Shown here: positions 8,389-17,396 of the stretch, piece by piece
Layout of the letters: each line of letters starts with the position of its first letter
How positions within the stretch are numbered: the first letter of the stretch is position 1
Assembly (NCBI RefSeq): GCF_002007645.1
Contig: NZ_CP019791.1
Span: 124,001-188,000, forward strand
DNA length: 64,000 bases
Direction of reading: 5' to 3'
Origin: Anaerohalosphaera lusitana
GTDB taxonomy: Bacteria; Planctomycetota; Phycisphaerae; Sedimentisphaerales; Anaerohalosphaeraceae
Program-made: the position numbers and the translations under genes
The notes under the pieces: model-generated
Database searches by the model: none
The model's input: only the letters and a program-made list of their open reading frames with translations
What the model was told of the DNA's origin: nothing

Positions 8389-9084
8389 ATGCATACCAAC
8401 ACCAACAACGAAAAACCAAACGACATCCGCCTGCACGAAATGTCCACCGCCGGCCAAGACAAAGCAGGCCGCGTCTTCAAACACAAAATCTGTGTCGTCG
8501 CAACCCGCTGGGATGAGGTGAACGCCCTCGCAGAAGACATGTACAAGCCCATCGGTGCAGTTGAATGGCGATGCACGAACACCAGCAGACTCCCAGCAAC
8601 CGATGAACAAAAACGCAAATACAACTCCGAAGGACCATACTGCGCTCACAGCGAACCCATCCACCAGAACCTCGGCTACGAAAAGGACTACCACCGCGCG
8701 GGCTGGGCCATCATAGGATTGGGCATAATCGCGGCATTGGGGTCAAAACCGGCCCTCTGCGGCGGAATAATCATACTGGTCATACTGGTCTCGGCAGGCC
8801 TTATAATATCAAATGATCGCAACCTGCTCTTTGCAAAGGTCATGCTGGCCTTTTTCAGCCTCTGTACAGCAGCATCCATCCTCGCCGTGATCGATGATCT
8901 GCTCGACCGCGATCCCGCAACCATATCCTGGCAAACAATTACCACGGAAGAAAATGTCTTTCTCACCTTCTTACTGGCCTGGCTCCTGATCACAGTCACC
9001 CTGCTCACAAGACTCATCTGGCGAGCACACCGCTGCAAAACGAAAAGCTCATCCAGCAAAAACGCTCCAGGAGCACAACCATGA
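8389..9084 (+). CDS. Unrecognised membrane protein, paralog 3 of 4
   Basis: This 231-aa protein is more divergent at the N-terminus (MHTNTNNEKPND) but keeps the family pattern: an opening strand ending AGQDKAGRV, then VVATRWDEV, then LPATDEQKRKYNSEGPY just before the first helix. Its four hydrophobic segments lie at about 104-122, 124-140, 147-167 and 190-210. It ends with a basic tail. Its stop overlaps the start of paralog 4 by 4 nt (ATGA), which indicates translational coupling. No function is recognised. Confidence 0.72.
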   Translation: MHTNTNNEKPNDIRLHEMSTAGQDKAGRVFKHKICVVATRWDEVNALAEDMYKPIGAVEWRCTNTSRLPATDEQKRKYNSEGPYCAHSEPIHQNLGYEKDYHRAGWAIIGLGIIAALGSKPALCGGIIILVILVSAGLIISNDRNLLFAKVMLAFFSLCTAASILAVIDDLLDRDPATISWQTITTEENVFLTFLLAWLLITVTLLTRLIWRAHRCKTKSSSSKNAPGAQP

Positions 9085-9749
9085 CAGCAAACACACAACA
9101 CCAAACCCAACACCCAAACGCAGAACGCTACGATTTCAAAGTAATAGGCCAGGACCAAACCGGCCGAATAATTGATCATTATTTTCAGATCGTCGCGTCA
9201 AAAGAATCACAGGCCGAAAAACACCTGCAATCGATATTCAAAAACAACTCGGGTATAAAAAAATGGACGGTCCTCAAGAAAAGAGTCCTGCCAACCACAG
9301 CCGAACAGAAGCGGACCTATGAAAACGAAGGCACCTTCTGTTTAACAGGCGACCAAATTCAATATCGACCTGGAAATGTAAGAGACTACAAACTCGCAGG
9401 CAGCGCTATAATTGGCTTTGGAGCATTCTTGGCTATTATTTCACTCGGTGCTGGCATCATCCATTTTTTGATTCTTGGGTCGATCGGCATATATCTGATG
9501 CGAAGCTTCAGCCTCGGTGCTGCACAACTATTGCTGGTTTTCTGCGTCTTGCCTTTAATCATAGGTACGATCCAAGTCATCAATCACATATTAAAGCACG
9601 GCTGGGAGCTTTCCCAATCTCTTAAACAACCACATATTCTAATACTGAACACCGCATTCGTCTTATTCATAATTGTGATCACCATCCTGCTCATCAGGCT
9701 GCTCTGCAAAGCTCACTACGGTAAAAATGAAGCAACAAAAATAGCATGA
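9081..9749 (+). CDS. Unrecognised membrane protein, paralog 4 of 4
   Basis: This 222-aa protein has YDFKVIGQDQTGR (family opening), IVASKESQAEKHL and LPTTAEQKRTYENEGTF, then four hydrophobic segments to about residue 210. It is closest to paralog 3 in the N-terminal domain and closes the operon. The third positions of its codons are less C-rich than in paralogs 1 and 2, so it may be under weaker codon selection or be a more recent arrival. Function unknown. Confidence 0.72.
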   Translation: MTANTQHQTQHPNAERYDFKVIGQDQTGRIIDHYFQIVASKESQAEKHLQSIFKNNSGIKKWTVLKKRVLPTTAEQKRTYENEGTFCLTGDQIQYRPGNVRDYKLAGSAIIGFGAFLAIISLGAGIIHFLILGSIGIYLMRSFSLGAAQLLLVFCVLPLIIGTIQVINHILKHGWELSQSLKQPHILILNTAFVLFIIVITILLIRLLCKAHYGKNEATKIA

Positions 9750-9771
9750 GACCTTTTTGTTAAACAAATTT

Positions 9772-9807
9772 AAAAAAGGCCGGCGGGCACAAAGCTCCAC
9801 CGGCCTT
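9772..9807 (-). terminator. Rho-independent terminator for the 9830-13087 gene
   Basis: AAGGCCGG (9776-9783) pairs with CCGGCCTT (9800-9807). Reading the minus strand, the stem is followed by a run of T opposite A9772-9777. It lies 23 nt beyond the minus-strand stop. It may also stop readthrough from the plus-strand operon. Confidence 0.85.
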
Positions 9808-9829
9808 ACATTTCACATCGATCTACAGA

Positions 9830-12800
9830 TCATTCATGCCAGTCCATACGCTCCAGCCACGCCGATGCGAATATCGCCAGGTCGGCCATATCCACAATCC
9901 CGTCCCTGTTGAAGTCCTGGCTCATTGCCCATTCATTCATGCTCGCATAATACATCCCGCCGTACGCACCCATATTGATCCTGCCGCCGTTCGGCATCCT
10001 TTCATCTGAAGGATTTGCCGTCGGATCACCCGCATCAATGCATGGACTGGTAACGTCATCCAGCACCCACTTCTCGACAGCAGGGTCATACCTGCCCCGC
10101 TCGGATCGCAGATGATAGTCCTGACCTGCCAGATCGACGAAGGCGGGCTCATCCGTGATATTTGTCTCGCCCGGCGAACCCCTTTCAATACAACTGTAGC
10201 GCACCTCGCCGCCGCCGTAAATGTCCGCAATACTGTTGCCCCAACTGATGCAGTTCTCGATCAGCGGATTGCCCGCCTGCCAGATGCTCAGCCCGTACCC
10301 ATTGCGAACAAGTGTGCAGTTACGGATCGTAGGCGAGCCCGTCCCGCAGAAGATCCCGTTCATCGATCCGCTGACAATGAAATTCTCGAGCACGCTGTCT
10401 CTGCCCTCATAACCATCAAACGTCGCACAAGTCAACGCACGTGAAGTGCTCGAAGCTGCCGTAACCGATTCGTCAACCGGCGCCAGCGCCCCGCCGAACA
10501 GCTCCGCCGGCATCCCGCTGGATTTGACATGGATCGCCTTGCCCAGAAAATCGATCGACTCCTCGTAAACCATACCCCCGGCAACCGAAACAGTATCCCC
10601 GTCCCAGGCCTCCTCGATCGCCCGCTGAATCGTAGCAAAAGGCTCATCCTCACTGATCCCATACCCGGCATCATCACCAACCTGCCCATCGACATAATAA
10701 GTCATCTCCGGGTGCACGATTTCGATGGTTTTTACCGTTGATGCTGACTGTCCGTTTTTAGTATATTTCGCCGCCAGCTTTGTGACCCCGACCTGATCGA
10801 AAGTTGTGATCTTAGCCGGCGGATCCATAATAGCAAGACCCTCAGGCATATTGGGGTCCATGATCCAATCAACTTCTTCGGTCACATCGAATTCATGTCC
10901 CCCTTCATAAACTGCCACAGCCTGGTAACTTTCCGTCGAATAACAATTGATTTCTTCGGACCCACGAATCTCCAAACCAAGCAGTTGCAAAGTCTTACTG
11001 CTCGGTGCCGATATGGCAGTCAGATAATTTTCATGCGATATGTAAAGTCGCTCGTCGCTAAGTGCCATGTGGCCCACAAAAGGATAAGTCCGAACTGTTT
11101 CCAAAGTGTAAGGCGAAATTACATGCGTTTGCGTCGATGTCTTTGCAAAAAGGTGCGAATCTGTGGCAATAATTTCACCGATAAAGTCATCTTCAACGCT
11201 GTATTCCCAAAGTAGCTCACCATTGATCTCGTCCCGGGCTTCGATCACACCGCCGTTTATTACATACAGAATACCGTTCGCAACTGAAGGCTGGTACCTA
11301 TAGTCTCCTTCAAGAACGTAGCGAATAGATCTGGTTTGCAGATCAAAACAAACTATCCGACTCACGGTATCGGAAATGAAACGATCCAAACCAAAGACAT
11401 TGCCATCTCCTCCAAGCACAGGGGCACAGTACATTTCTCTGGCATATGAGAAAAAATCGGGATCCTTAATTCTGTACGCTAATAAACCCGACTCCCGATC
11501 TAATACATATAAACCTGCTTCATAGCTGGGAGTGTCACCCAGATATGCGTAAACAAAGCTGCCATCAACTGCCGGCGTCCATTGATCATACATCGGCAGT
11601 TCTGCAAACCATTGTCGTTCCCCAGTCGTCGCATCAAAGCTAATGCATCCACCGTAAGTTCCGCCGTTTAAATAAACATATCCGTCATATGGAGTCGGCG
11701 CATAATAGTTTTGCCATTGTGCTCCATGAGGGCTCTTAAAAATGTTTTCACCGCTCTTTGCATCATAAGCCACTAGCCACGTATCTGAAGAGCTGTTGCC
11801 TATCTGTTCATATACGATACCGTTGGCATAGCTTGGAAAAGACCCCTGGTTCTGACTGAAAAACTCGGACCATAAAACAGCCCCTGTAGTTCCATCTACA
11901 ATATCGAGGCGTTCTCCCTGACGGGAAGTATATACCCGGCCATCAGCAGCAGTTATCCTGTTTATATAACCCCTTGTACCTATCCTGGTGGTCCAAAGCT
12001 CCTGCATGGATTGAACATCTATCGTTACCGGCAAATAACTATTGTGTTTGGGATTTGCCTGATACATTGGCCAACTCGTATTTGTCGGACCTTCATCTTT
12101 GGGAACACACGTAACACTCAGTTCCCCTGTGCGATTAGCTTCTCCGGCACAATAGCTTGCTGAGATTGTGGTCTCAACTGTTGTATCGAGAGGATAGGTC
12201 GCAAGCATATCGGGCTTATTAAATCCTCCCACACCACTATCTGAACAACTCCACTGAGCCTTGCCTGAGATCGGACTGATCGCATTATTAGCATATATCG
12301 CAAAAGGTCTGTACTCTATACAACTGTCTTCAGGCACAACAGCAGGCCCGATTATTCTCACTCCGTCCAAAGCCGGATACTCGATCACATCATCACAATC
12401 TACTTCAATATTGCTAACCTTGTATACAAAATTGCTGTCAAAAAGATCAGCGGTGAACTTCTCACCATACAACACCGTAAAATCGAGACTTATAGGTATT
12501 CTGGAACCCTTCGGCGCAGAGAGATAATGAAACCTGTTGCCCGAATAGTTGTTTACATTATCATCATATACAAAAAGCTCACCGCTCAGAGTACCCGTGG
12601 TCGACCCCTCCGTCGCAACAAGTTTCATAGGGCCTGCAAAATGCAACGAAAAACCGACAATCTGATGCTCTTCCGAAAAAACCGAGATGCTGTAAAAATG
12701 TCCCGTAGACCTCATGTGATATGTGATGGTCGGACCGTCAACATCGACACTATCAAAAAAGACACGATTCAATATGCTGTTGCCCGAAGTTCTTTCGATT

Positions 12801-13087
12801 TCAGATCCGTTGCTAAGAACAAACTTATCTACATCTTCCGCTATACGAAACGCATAACCAGAACGGTAGTTCTGCGTGCTGGTTGTTGTATCCATGCAAA
12901 TCTTGTCAATTGTGTAAGGACTGCACTCAAAATAGCCCTCCAGAAGCGAAGCACCTTCTCCGGTAGGTTCTGCAAACACCTGATCGCCACTGTAATCAGT
13001 TTGCGACTCGGCCGACTCTGCAGCCAAAACACCGCCCCATGAAACACATACAAAAACCATCACAGCAAATAACACTCTGACTCTCAT
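9830..13087 (-). CDS. Large secreted propeller/beta-helix protein with dockerin-like C-terminus
   Basis: The 1085-aa protein has a Sec signal peptide (MRVRVLFAVMVFVCVSWGG, cleavage near AAES). A region at about 345-700 has repeated WxxxxG- and VYxxxxxxxxxxLD-like blades typical of PQQ/BamB-type beta-propellers, with two-residue contexts such as GxTGAVLW and AxDAKSGE. A DUF1565/right-handed beta-helix region follows at about 830-990 (YYVDGQVGDDAGYG, DEPFATIQRAIEEA, IRNCTLVRNG). The final 30 residues contain DFNRDGIVDMADL, a calcium-binding dockerin-like repeat. Family knowledge suggests surface or extracellular display with binding of polysaccharide or protein; no enzyme site is evident. The ATG at 13087 is chosen because AAAGGG lies about 9 nt upstream; a TTG seven codons earlier is the alternative. 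Confidence 0.82.
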   Translation of the reverse strand: MRVRVLFAVMVFVCVSWGGVLAAESAESQTDYSGDQVFAEPTGEGASLLEGYFECSPYTIDKICMDTTTSTQNYRSGYAFRIAEDVDKFVLSNGSEIERTSGNSILNRVFFDSVDVDGPTITYHMRSTGHFYSISVFSEEHQIVGFSLHFAGPMKLVATEGSTTGTLSGELFVYDDNVNNYSGNRFHYLSAPKGSRIPISLDFTVLYGEKFTADLFDSNFVYKVSNIEVDCDDVIEYPALDGVRIIGPAVVPEDSCIEYRPFAIYANNAISPISGKAQWSCSDSGVGGFNKPDMLATYPLDTTVETTISASYCAGEANRTGELSVTCVPKDEGPTNTSWPMYQANPKHNSYLPVTIDVQSMQELWTTRIGTRGYINRITAADGRVYTSRQGERLDIVDGTTGAVLWSEFFSQNQGSFPSYANGIVYEQIGNSSSDTWLVAYDAKSGENIFKSPHGAQWQNYYAPTPYDGYVYLNGGTYGGCISFDATTGERQWFAELPMYDQWTPAVDGSFVYAYLGDTPSYEAGLYVLDRESGLLAYRIKDPDFFSYAREMYCAPVLGGDGNVFGLDRFISDTVSRIVCFDLQTRSIRYVLEGDYRYQPSVANGILYVINGGVIEARDEINGELLWEYSVEDDFIGEIIATDSHLFAKTSTQTHVISPYTLETVRTYPFVGHMALSDERLYISHENYLTAISAPSSKTLQLLGLEIRGSEEINCYSTESYQAVAVYEGGHEFDVTEEVDWIMDPNMPEGLAIMDPPAKITTFDQVGVTKLAAKYTKNGQSASTVKTIEIVHPEMTYYVDGQVGDDAGYGISEDEPFATIQRAIEEAWDGDTVSVAGGMVYEESIDFLGKAIHVKSSGMPAELFGGALAPVDESVTAASSTSRALTCATFDGYEGRDSVLENFIVSGSMNGIFCGTGSPTIRNCTLVRNGYGLSIWQAGNPLIENCISWGNSIADIYGGGEVRYSCIERGSPGETNITDEPAFVDLAGQDYHLRSERGRYDPAVEKWVLDDVTSPCIDAGDPTANPSDERMPNGGRINMGAYGGMYYASMNEWAMSQDFNRDGIVDMADLAIFASAWLERMDWHE

Positions 13088-13347
13088 ACTCCACACCCTT
13101 TCAACCAAGAATAGATAACGCCAACTTCATCCGCACAAGAATTCGGACAATTAACGCTACACTTATACAGCAAAAACAAACATCATCGCAACACAAAAAA
13201 CATAAACCAGCCCACAAAAATCTGTTTTCATAAAAATAACGACCTAGGCAATTATAAACTCACAATACTTGCAAAATCCGCCCCGCATGTTATGCTCACC
13301 CGCATCGTTACTAATTAGAAACTGTCCTTTCACACACAACCCACAAC

Positions 13348-14121
13348 GTGCCCGAAATCACGATCACAGACTACATAATCCTCGCATTCGCGGGCCTGCT
13401 CGCCGGCTTCGTCGACTCCATCGCAGGCGGCGGAGGCATCATCACCGTCCCCGCCCTCATGGCCGTCGGCATCCCACCGCACTTCGCACTCGGCACCAAC
13501 AAGCTCCAGGCCTCCTTCGGCAGCTTCACCGCATCCGCCCACTACATCCGCAAAAACCTCGCAAACCTCCGCGACTGCATTGCCGGCGTCCTCTTCACCG
13601 CAATCGGAGCCGCACTCGGCACCTGGACCGTCCAGCAGATCTCCCCCGCCTTCCTCCAGGCCGCCATCCCCCTCATGCTCGTCGCCATCTTCCTCTACCT
13701 AATATTCTCCCCCGACTTCGGCACCCTCGACAAACACCCCGTCATGCACACCCAGGCATTCTACTTCACTGCAGGCCTCGCCCTCGGCTTCTACGACGGC
13801 TTCTTCGGCCCAGGCGTCGGCAGCTTCTGGACATTCGTCTTCGTCCTGCTCATGGGCATGAACCTCCGCACCGCCACCGCCCACACCAAGATCATGAACT
13901 TCACCAGCAACATAATCTCACTCGTCGTCTTCATCGCAGGCGGCCACGTCCTCTTCACCGCCGGCCTGATCATGGCCATAGGCCAACTCATCGGCGCCAC
14001 CGCCGGCTCACACCTCGTCATCACCCGAGGCGTCAAATTCGTCCGCATATTCTTCCTCACCGTCGTCGCCCTCACCATTATCAAGCTCATCTACGACACC
14101 TACCTCGCCCCGGCCCTCTGA
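13348..14121 (+). CDS. TSUP family (TauE/SafE) membrane permease
   Basis: The 257-aa protein has about eight hydrophobic helices and the two hallmark TSUP segments: GFVDSIAGGGGIITVPAL near residues 20-37 and GFYDGFFGPGVGSF near 148-161. TSUP proteins move sulfite, sulfonates or other small anions across the inner membrane; the substrate here cannot be read. A link to sulfate released by the sulfatases is only speculation. The start is a GTG at 13348 with no clear Shine-Dalgarno, but it places the first helix as in the family. Third codon positions are strongly C-rich. Confidence 0.88.
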   Translation: MPEITITDYIILAFAGLLAGFVDSIAGGGGIITVPALMAVGIPPHFALGTNKLQASFGSFTASAHYIRKNLANLRDCIAGVLFTAIGAALGTWTVQQISPAFLQAAIPLMLVAIFLYLIFSPDFGTLDKHPVMHTQAFYFTAGLALGFYDGFFGPGVGSFWTFVFVLLMGMNLRTATAHTKIMNFTSNIISLVVFIAGGHVLFTAGLIMAIGQLIGATAGSHLVITRGVKFVRIFFLTVVALTIIKLIYDTYLAPAL

Positions 14122-14161
14122 TCGACCAACCAACCGGCAACCCCTCCCCAAAGTTTTGAAA

Positions 14162-14190
14162 TTGACACATAACGCACAGTCGTTTATAAA
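14162..14190 (+). promoter_or_regulatory. Sigma-70-type promoter upstream of the 14263 gene
   Basis: TTGACA (14162-14167) and TATAAA (14185-14190) are separated by exactly 17 bp. The pair lies 73 nt before the ATG at 14263, just past the TSUP gene. It is a near-consensus housekeeping promoter. Confidence 0.75.
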
Positions 14191-14262
14191 TTGATTGGCC
14201 GAAGCGAGAGCATTTGCCCTCGTTGCTGAACATCAAAAACGATCAATTTAAGGAGACCGCAT

Positions 14263-14529
14263 ATGCCATTGGAAAAACACGTTATTTTCGGCGTACACAT
14301 CACCGACCGCATCCATCACGTCGACCCCGTACAGCACCTCTTCACCGAATTCGGATGCAGCATCCGCACACGCCTCGGCCTGCACGAGGCACAAAAGGAC
14401 TTCTGCTCGCCAAACGGCCTGATCGTCCTTGAAATGGTCGGCGATGATGACACGCACAAAGAATTCATAGACAAACTCAACGCCATCGAAGGCGTCGAAG
14501 CCCAGCAAATGGTCTTCGATCACCCATAA
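14263..14529 (+). CDS. Small ACT-like alpha/beta protein
   Basis: This 88-aa protein has alternating strand-helix segments and no membrane helix. The spacing of hydrophobic strands (HVIFGVHI, GLIVLEMV, QQMVFDHP) resembles ferredoxin-fold ACT-like regulators such as the iron-only hydrogenase system regulator group, but no binding residues can be assigned and the call is tentative. AAGGAGA (14250-14256) is well placed before the ATG. The gene has its own strong promoter (14162) and is followed 85 nt later by a small monooxygenase-like gene in the same direction. Confidence 0.6.
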   Translation: MPLEKHVIFGVHITDRIHHVDPVQHLFTEFGCSIRTRLGLHEAQKDFCSPNGLIVLEMVGDDDTHKEFIDKLNAIEGVEAQQMVFDHP

Positions 14530-14614
14530 ACCCAAAATACCTACCGCATCGAATCAATAACCGGACCGTTGATCCACCCATCAACGGCCATATCATATTC
14601 CACAGGAGCACAAA

Positions 14615-14914
14615 GTGAACGGACAGGAAGTCACAGTCATCGCCGAACTCAAAGCAAAAAAGGGCAAAGAAGAAGACCTGCGTCAGTTCCTGCTCGGCCT
14701 CATCGAACCCAGCCGAGCCGACCAGGGCTGCATAGCATATTTCCTCCACGAAAGCGCCGAAGAACCAGGCCTGTTCATGTTCTACGAGCGCTGGGAAAAC
14801 GGCGAAATGCTCGAATCGCACATCCAGCAGCCCCACCTCCAGGCCCTCATGGACAAATCCGACGAACTACTCGCCGAACCACTGGACGTCACAAGCTGGA
14901 AACGCCTCGCATAA
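14615..14914 (+). CDS. Antibiotic biosynthesis monooxygenase-like (ABM/YgiN) protein
   Basis: The 99-aa protein fits the dimeric ferredoxin-like ABM domain: an opening strand (VTVIAELKAKKGKEEDL), a helix ending CIAYFLHES, a strand FMFYERWENGEML and a terminal helix SHIQQPHLQALM. Family members are cofactor-free quinol or heme-type monooxygenases, or proteins that handle reactive small molecules; the substrate is unknown. The start is GTG at 14615, with AGGAG (14604-14608) 6 nt upstream. No other enzyme of a pathway adjoins it. Confidence 0.82.
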   Translation: MNGQEVTVIAELKAKKGKEEDLRQFLLGLIEPSRADQGCIAYFLHESAEEPGLFMFYERWENGEMLESHIQQPHLQALMDKSDELLAEPLDVTSWKRLA

Positions 14915-14933
14915 ACTAACCCGCACACAAACG

Positions 14934-15003
14934 TATGCAGCCAGCGAATAATGCGAGCGGCGCCTAAGGTTCTCATCCGCCGTAGGCGGACCCAGAGAAC
15001 CTA
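14934..15003 (+). repeat. Dispersed GC-rich repeat, copy A
   Basis: It begins AGCCAGCGAATAATGCGAGC, followed by GGCGCCTAAG, then a small hairpin CATCCGCC...GGCGGACCC. Copy B (15054) begins almost identically with one extra A. Related, inverted copies are at about 32325 and 34182. Confidence 0.65.
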
Positions 15004-15053
15004 ACGCCGGTCAAATAAACCATACTGCTGCACACCAGCGTTAATCAAACGCA

Positions 15054-15190
15054 TGAAGCCAGCGAATAAATGCGAGCGGCGCCTAAGCCGCGAGTCCCCA
15101 CGTATCGCCATAGACACCAACGCCTCATCTGTCATCCGCCTCTCGCGGACCCAGCATAAATCACCATCGCGAAGCGATTCCATATTTCGC
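15054..15190 (+). repeat. Dispersed GC-rich repeat, copy B (longest)
   Basis: This copy contains both halves of the family: a left part (GCGAGCGGCGCCTAAG ... CGAGTCCCC) shared with copies A and C, and a right part (CATCCGCC...GCGGACCCAGCATAAA, then a CGCGAAGCGATTCCATATTTC stretch) shared with copy D. No coding potential is supported. Confidence 0.65.
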
Positions 15191-15340
15191 AATTTTCACT
15201 CACCTTCATTTCCAGCCTCTAGAACTTGGTCAACCCCGACTAGCAAAACCTCCGCAAAAAACACGCGCAATTCATGGCGTTTTCCATTAAAATACCAAGC
15301 CTTGAAGCAAAAGTTTGTTTTTCAAAGAAAGGATCAGCAC

Positions 15341-17212
15341 ATGGGCGTTAAAGGGTTACGAAAAATGTACGTCGCAGCCATTGTTACTTTGATCGGCCTC
15401 CAGGCAATCGCCGCACAGGACAAATCCACCAGAGACGACATCCTCGCCGGCCTCAAAGCCGATCATCCCCGCACCATGCTCACCAACGACCGACTGGCCG
15501 AACTCAAAGACATGGCCCAAACCGACACCGTACTGCAGGACTACGTCAGCGAAGTTATCTCGCGTGCCGACCGTTACATGGACAGCCCCAAACTCGAACA
15601 CAAACTCCGCGGACCCAGGCTCCTCCACATCAGCCGCGACTGCATGAACCGCGTGCACAACCTCGCCCTCGCCTACCGCTGGACGGGCGAAACAAAGTAC
15701 GCCGACAAAGCGATCGACAACATGCTAACCGTCTGCGACTTCCCCGACTGGAATCCCTCGCACTTCCTCGACACCGCCGAAATGTCCAACGCCGTCGGCA
15801 CCGGCTACGACTGGCTCTACCATTACATGGACGAGAAGACCCGCAAAAAGATCCGCTCAGGATTAATAAAGCTCGGCCTCGATCCCGCCATCGAACTATA
15901 TGACAAAGACAAGGCCTGGTGGACAAAGTCCGCCTTCAACTGGAACCAGGTCTGCAACGGCGGCCTAACCGTAGGCGCCCTCGCCGTCGCCGACACCCAT
16001 CCCCAAAAAGCCGAACAGATCATCAAGAAAGCCGTCGAAACCTTCCCTCTCGCCCTCAGAACCTACAGCCCCGACGGAGCATGGGGCGAAGGACCCGGCT
16101 ACTGGCACTACGCGACCATGTACACCGTCTTCGGCCTCGCCTCCATGCAGACCGCGCTCGGCACCGATTTCGGCCTGACCAACATCGAAGGTCTCGACGA
16201 CTCCGCACTGTTCCCCATATACACAACCGGACCAACCGGCATATACGTCAACTTCGCCGACGCCGGAGAACGCAGCAGACGCCGTCCCATGGCTTGCATG
16301 TTCTGGCTCGCTGGCAAATACGACCGACAACTGTATTACAACGCCGAACACAAAGAAGTGCAAAAAGGTCGTGCCGACCCCGGCCACGTCATGTGGTACG
16401 CACCTCAAAAACCCACCGACGAAAAAGTCAGCCTCGACAAGCACTTCGACGGCAAGGTCCCCGTCATCACCATGCGAAGCGCCTGGGAAGACCCCGACGC
16501 TCTCTTCCTCAGCATCAAGACCGGCTACAACCAGGTCAACCACGGACACCTCGACCTGGGCAATTTTGAAATAGAAGCACTAGGCCTACGCTGGGCCCGC
16601 GACCTCGGCCGTGATGACTACAACCTCCCGGGCTACTGGAACAGCCGAAAAGGAGGAACCCGATGGACCTACTACAGACTCAACAGCCTCAGCCACTCCG
16701 TCCCCCTCCTCGCCGGCGAAGGGCAGGACCCAACAGGCAAGGCACATTTCATCGACGTTGAACTCAACTGCGACCAGCCCTGCGCGGTACTCGACATGTC
16801 CTCCGCATACAGCGACCACGCAAAACGCGTCCGCCGCGGCATCGCCCTGCCCAACGGCCGAAAGGGCCCCGTACTCATCCAGGACGAATACTACATCCCC
16901 AACGATAAGCCGACAGATGTAGTCTGGGCAATGACCACCGACGCCGACATCAAACTCAACGGCAGCGAAGCGACCCTCACACTCAAAGGCGAAAAGATGA
17001 TCGCGCGCATCATATCGCCCTCAAATGCTGCCTTCTCAAAAGAGTCCGCCGCCCAGCAGCCCCCAGAAAAAGATAACAAAGGCGTAAGCAGACTCCTCGT
17101 AAAACTCGACCAACCAAGCGGCAAAACCACCATCGCCGTCTCACTCGCACCAGTCTGGCCCGAAGGCCCCCCGCCTCAAATAAAGAAGATCATGCCGCTC
17201 TCCAGATGGTAA
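15341..17212 (+). CDS. Secreted heparinase II/III- or alginate-lyase-like polysaccharide lyase
   Basis: The 623-aa protein has a short signal peptide (MGVKGLRKMYVAAIVTLIGL, cleavage near IAAQ). An alpha/alpha-toroid region at about 35-330 includes GTGYDWLYHYM and FNWNQVCNGG, and a beta-sandwich heparinase II/III-type domain follows from about 370, with NHGHLDLGNFEIEALG. This is the layout of PL12/15/17/21-type lyases that cleave uronate-containing glycans by beta-elimination; the exact family and substrate cannot be fixed by eye. The ATG at 15341 follows GAAAGGA. A terminator at 17242 ends the transcript, so it is probably monocistronic. Confidence 0.85.
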   Translation: MGVKGLRKMYVAAIVTLIGLQAIAAQDKSTRDDILAGLKADHPRTMLTNDRLAELKDMAQTDTVLQDYVSEVISRADRYMDSPKLEHKLRGPRLLHISRDCMNRVHNLALAYRWTGETKYADKAIDNMLTVCDFPDWNPSHFLDTAEMSNAVGTGYDWLYHYMDEKTRKKIRSGLIKLGLDPAIELYDKDKAWWTKSAFNWNQVCNGGLTVGALAVADTHPQKAEQIIKKAVETFPLALRTYSPDGAWGEGPGYWHYATMYTVFGLASMQTALGTDFGLTNIEGLDDSALFPIYTTGPTGIYVNFADAGERSRRRPMACMFWLAGKYDRQLYYNAEHKEVQKGRADPGHVMWYAPQKPTDEKVSLDKHFDGKVPVITMRSAWEDPDALFLSIKTGYNQVNHGHLDLGNFEIEALGLRWARDLGRDDYNLPGYWNSRKGGTRWTYYRLNSLSHSVPLLAGEGQDPTGKAHFIDVELNCDQPCAVLDMSSAYSDHAKRVRRGIALPNGRKGPVLIQDEYYIPNDKPTDVVWAMTTDADIKLNGSEATLTLKGEKMIARIISPSNAAFSKESAAQQPPEKDNKGVSRLLVKLDQPSGKTTIAVSLAPVWPEGPPPQIKKIMPLSRW

Positions 17213-17241
17213 ACCAGACCCCCATCGAGTTCAACATCCAG

Positions 17242-17274
17242 GGCCCCTGATCGTAGCGATCCGGGGCCTTTTTT
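17242..17274 (+). terminator. Rho-independent terminator after the lyase gene
   Basis: GGCCCC (17242-17247) pairs with GGGGCC (17263-17268), extended by GATCG/CGATC inside, followed by TTTTTT (17269-17274). Confidence 0.92.
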
Positions 17275-17330
17275 ATACCACCGAAAACATCTCGCGCAAA
17301 ACGCAAATATCTGTAATTCTTCCAGTTACA

Positions 17331-17361
17331 TTGACGCAAATTTAGAAAAAATCAGTATAAT
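17331..17361 (+). promoter_or_regulatory. Candidate promoter of the interrupted histidine kinase
   Basis: TTGACG (17331-17336) and a perfect TATAAT (17356-17361) are separated by 19 bp, slightly long. The pair lies 36 nt before the ATG at 17397. Confidence 0.55.
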
Positions 17362-17396
17362 ATAGGACAAGGGGGTATTAGTAAGGAGAGATGGCA

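Larger units (their letters stand above)
14915..15340. other. Intergenic region with two dispersed GC-rich repeats
   Basis: No gene is evident. Two related repeat copies lie here (about 14934-15003 and 15054-15190), followed by about 150 bp of ordinary sequence containing the ribosome-binding site (AAAGAAAGGA, 15324-15332 region) of the lyase gene. Confidence 0.6.

Noticed and set aside
14934-15190. Repeats considered as the beginning of a CRISPR array
   Set aside because: Only two unequal copies with an internal hairpin and no regular spacers; related copies are dispersed, not tandem.
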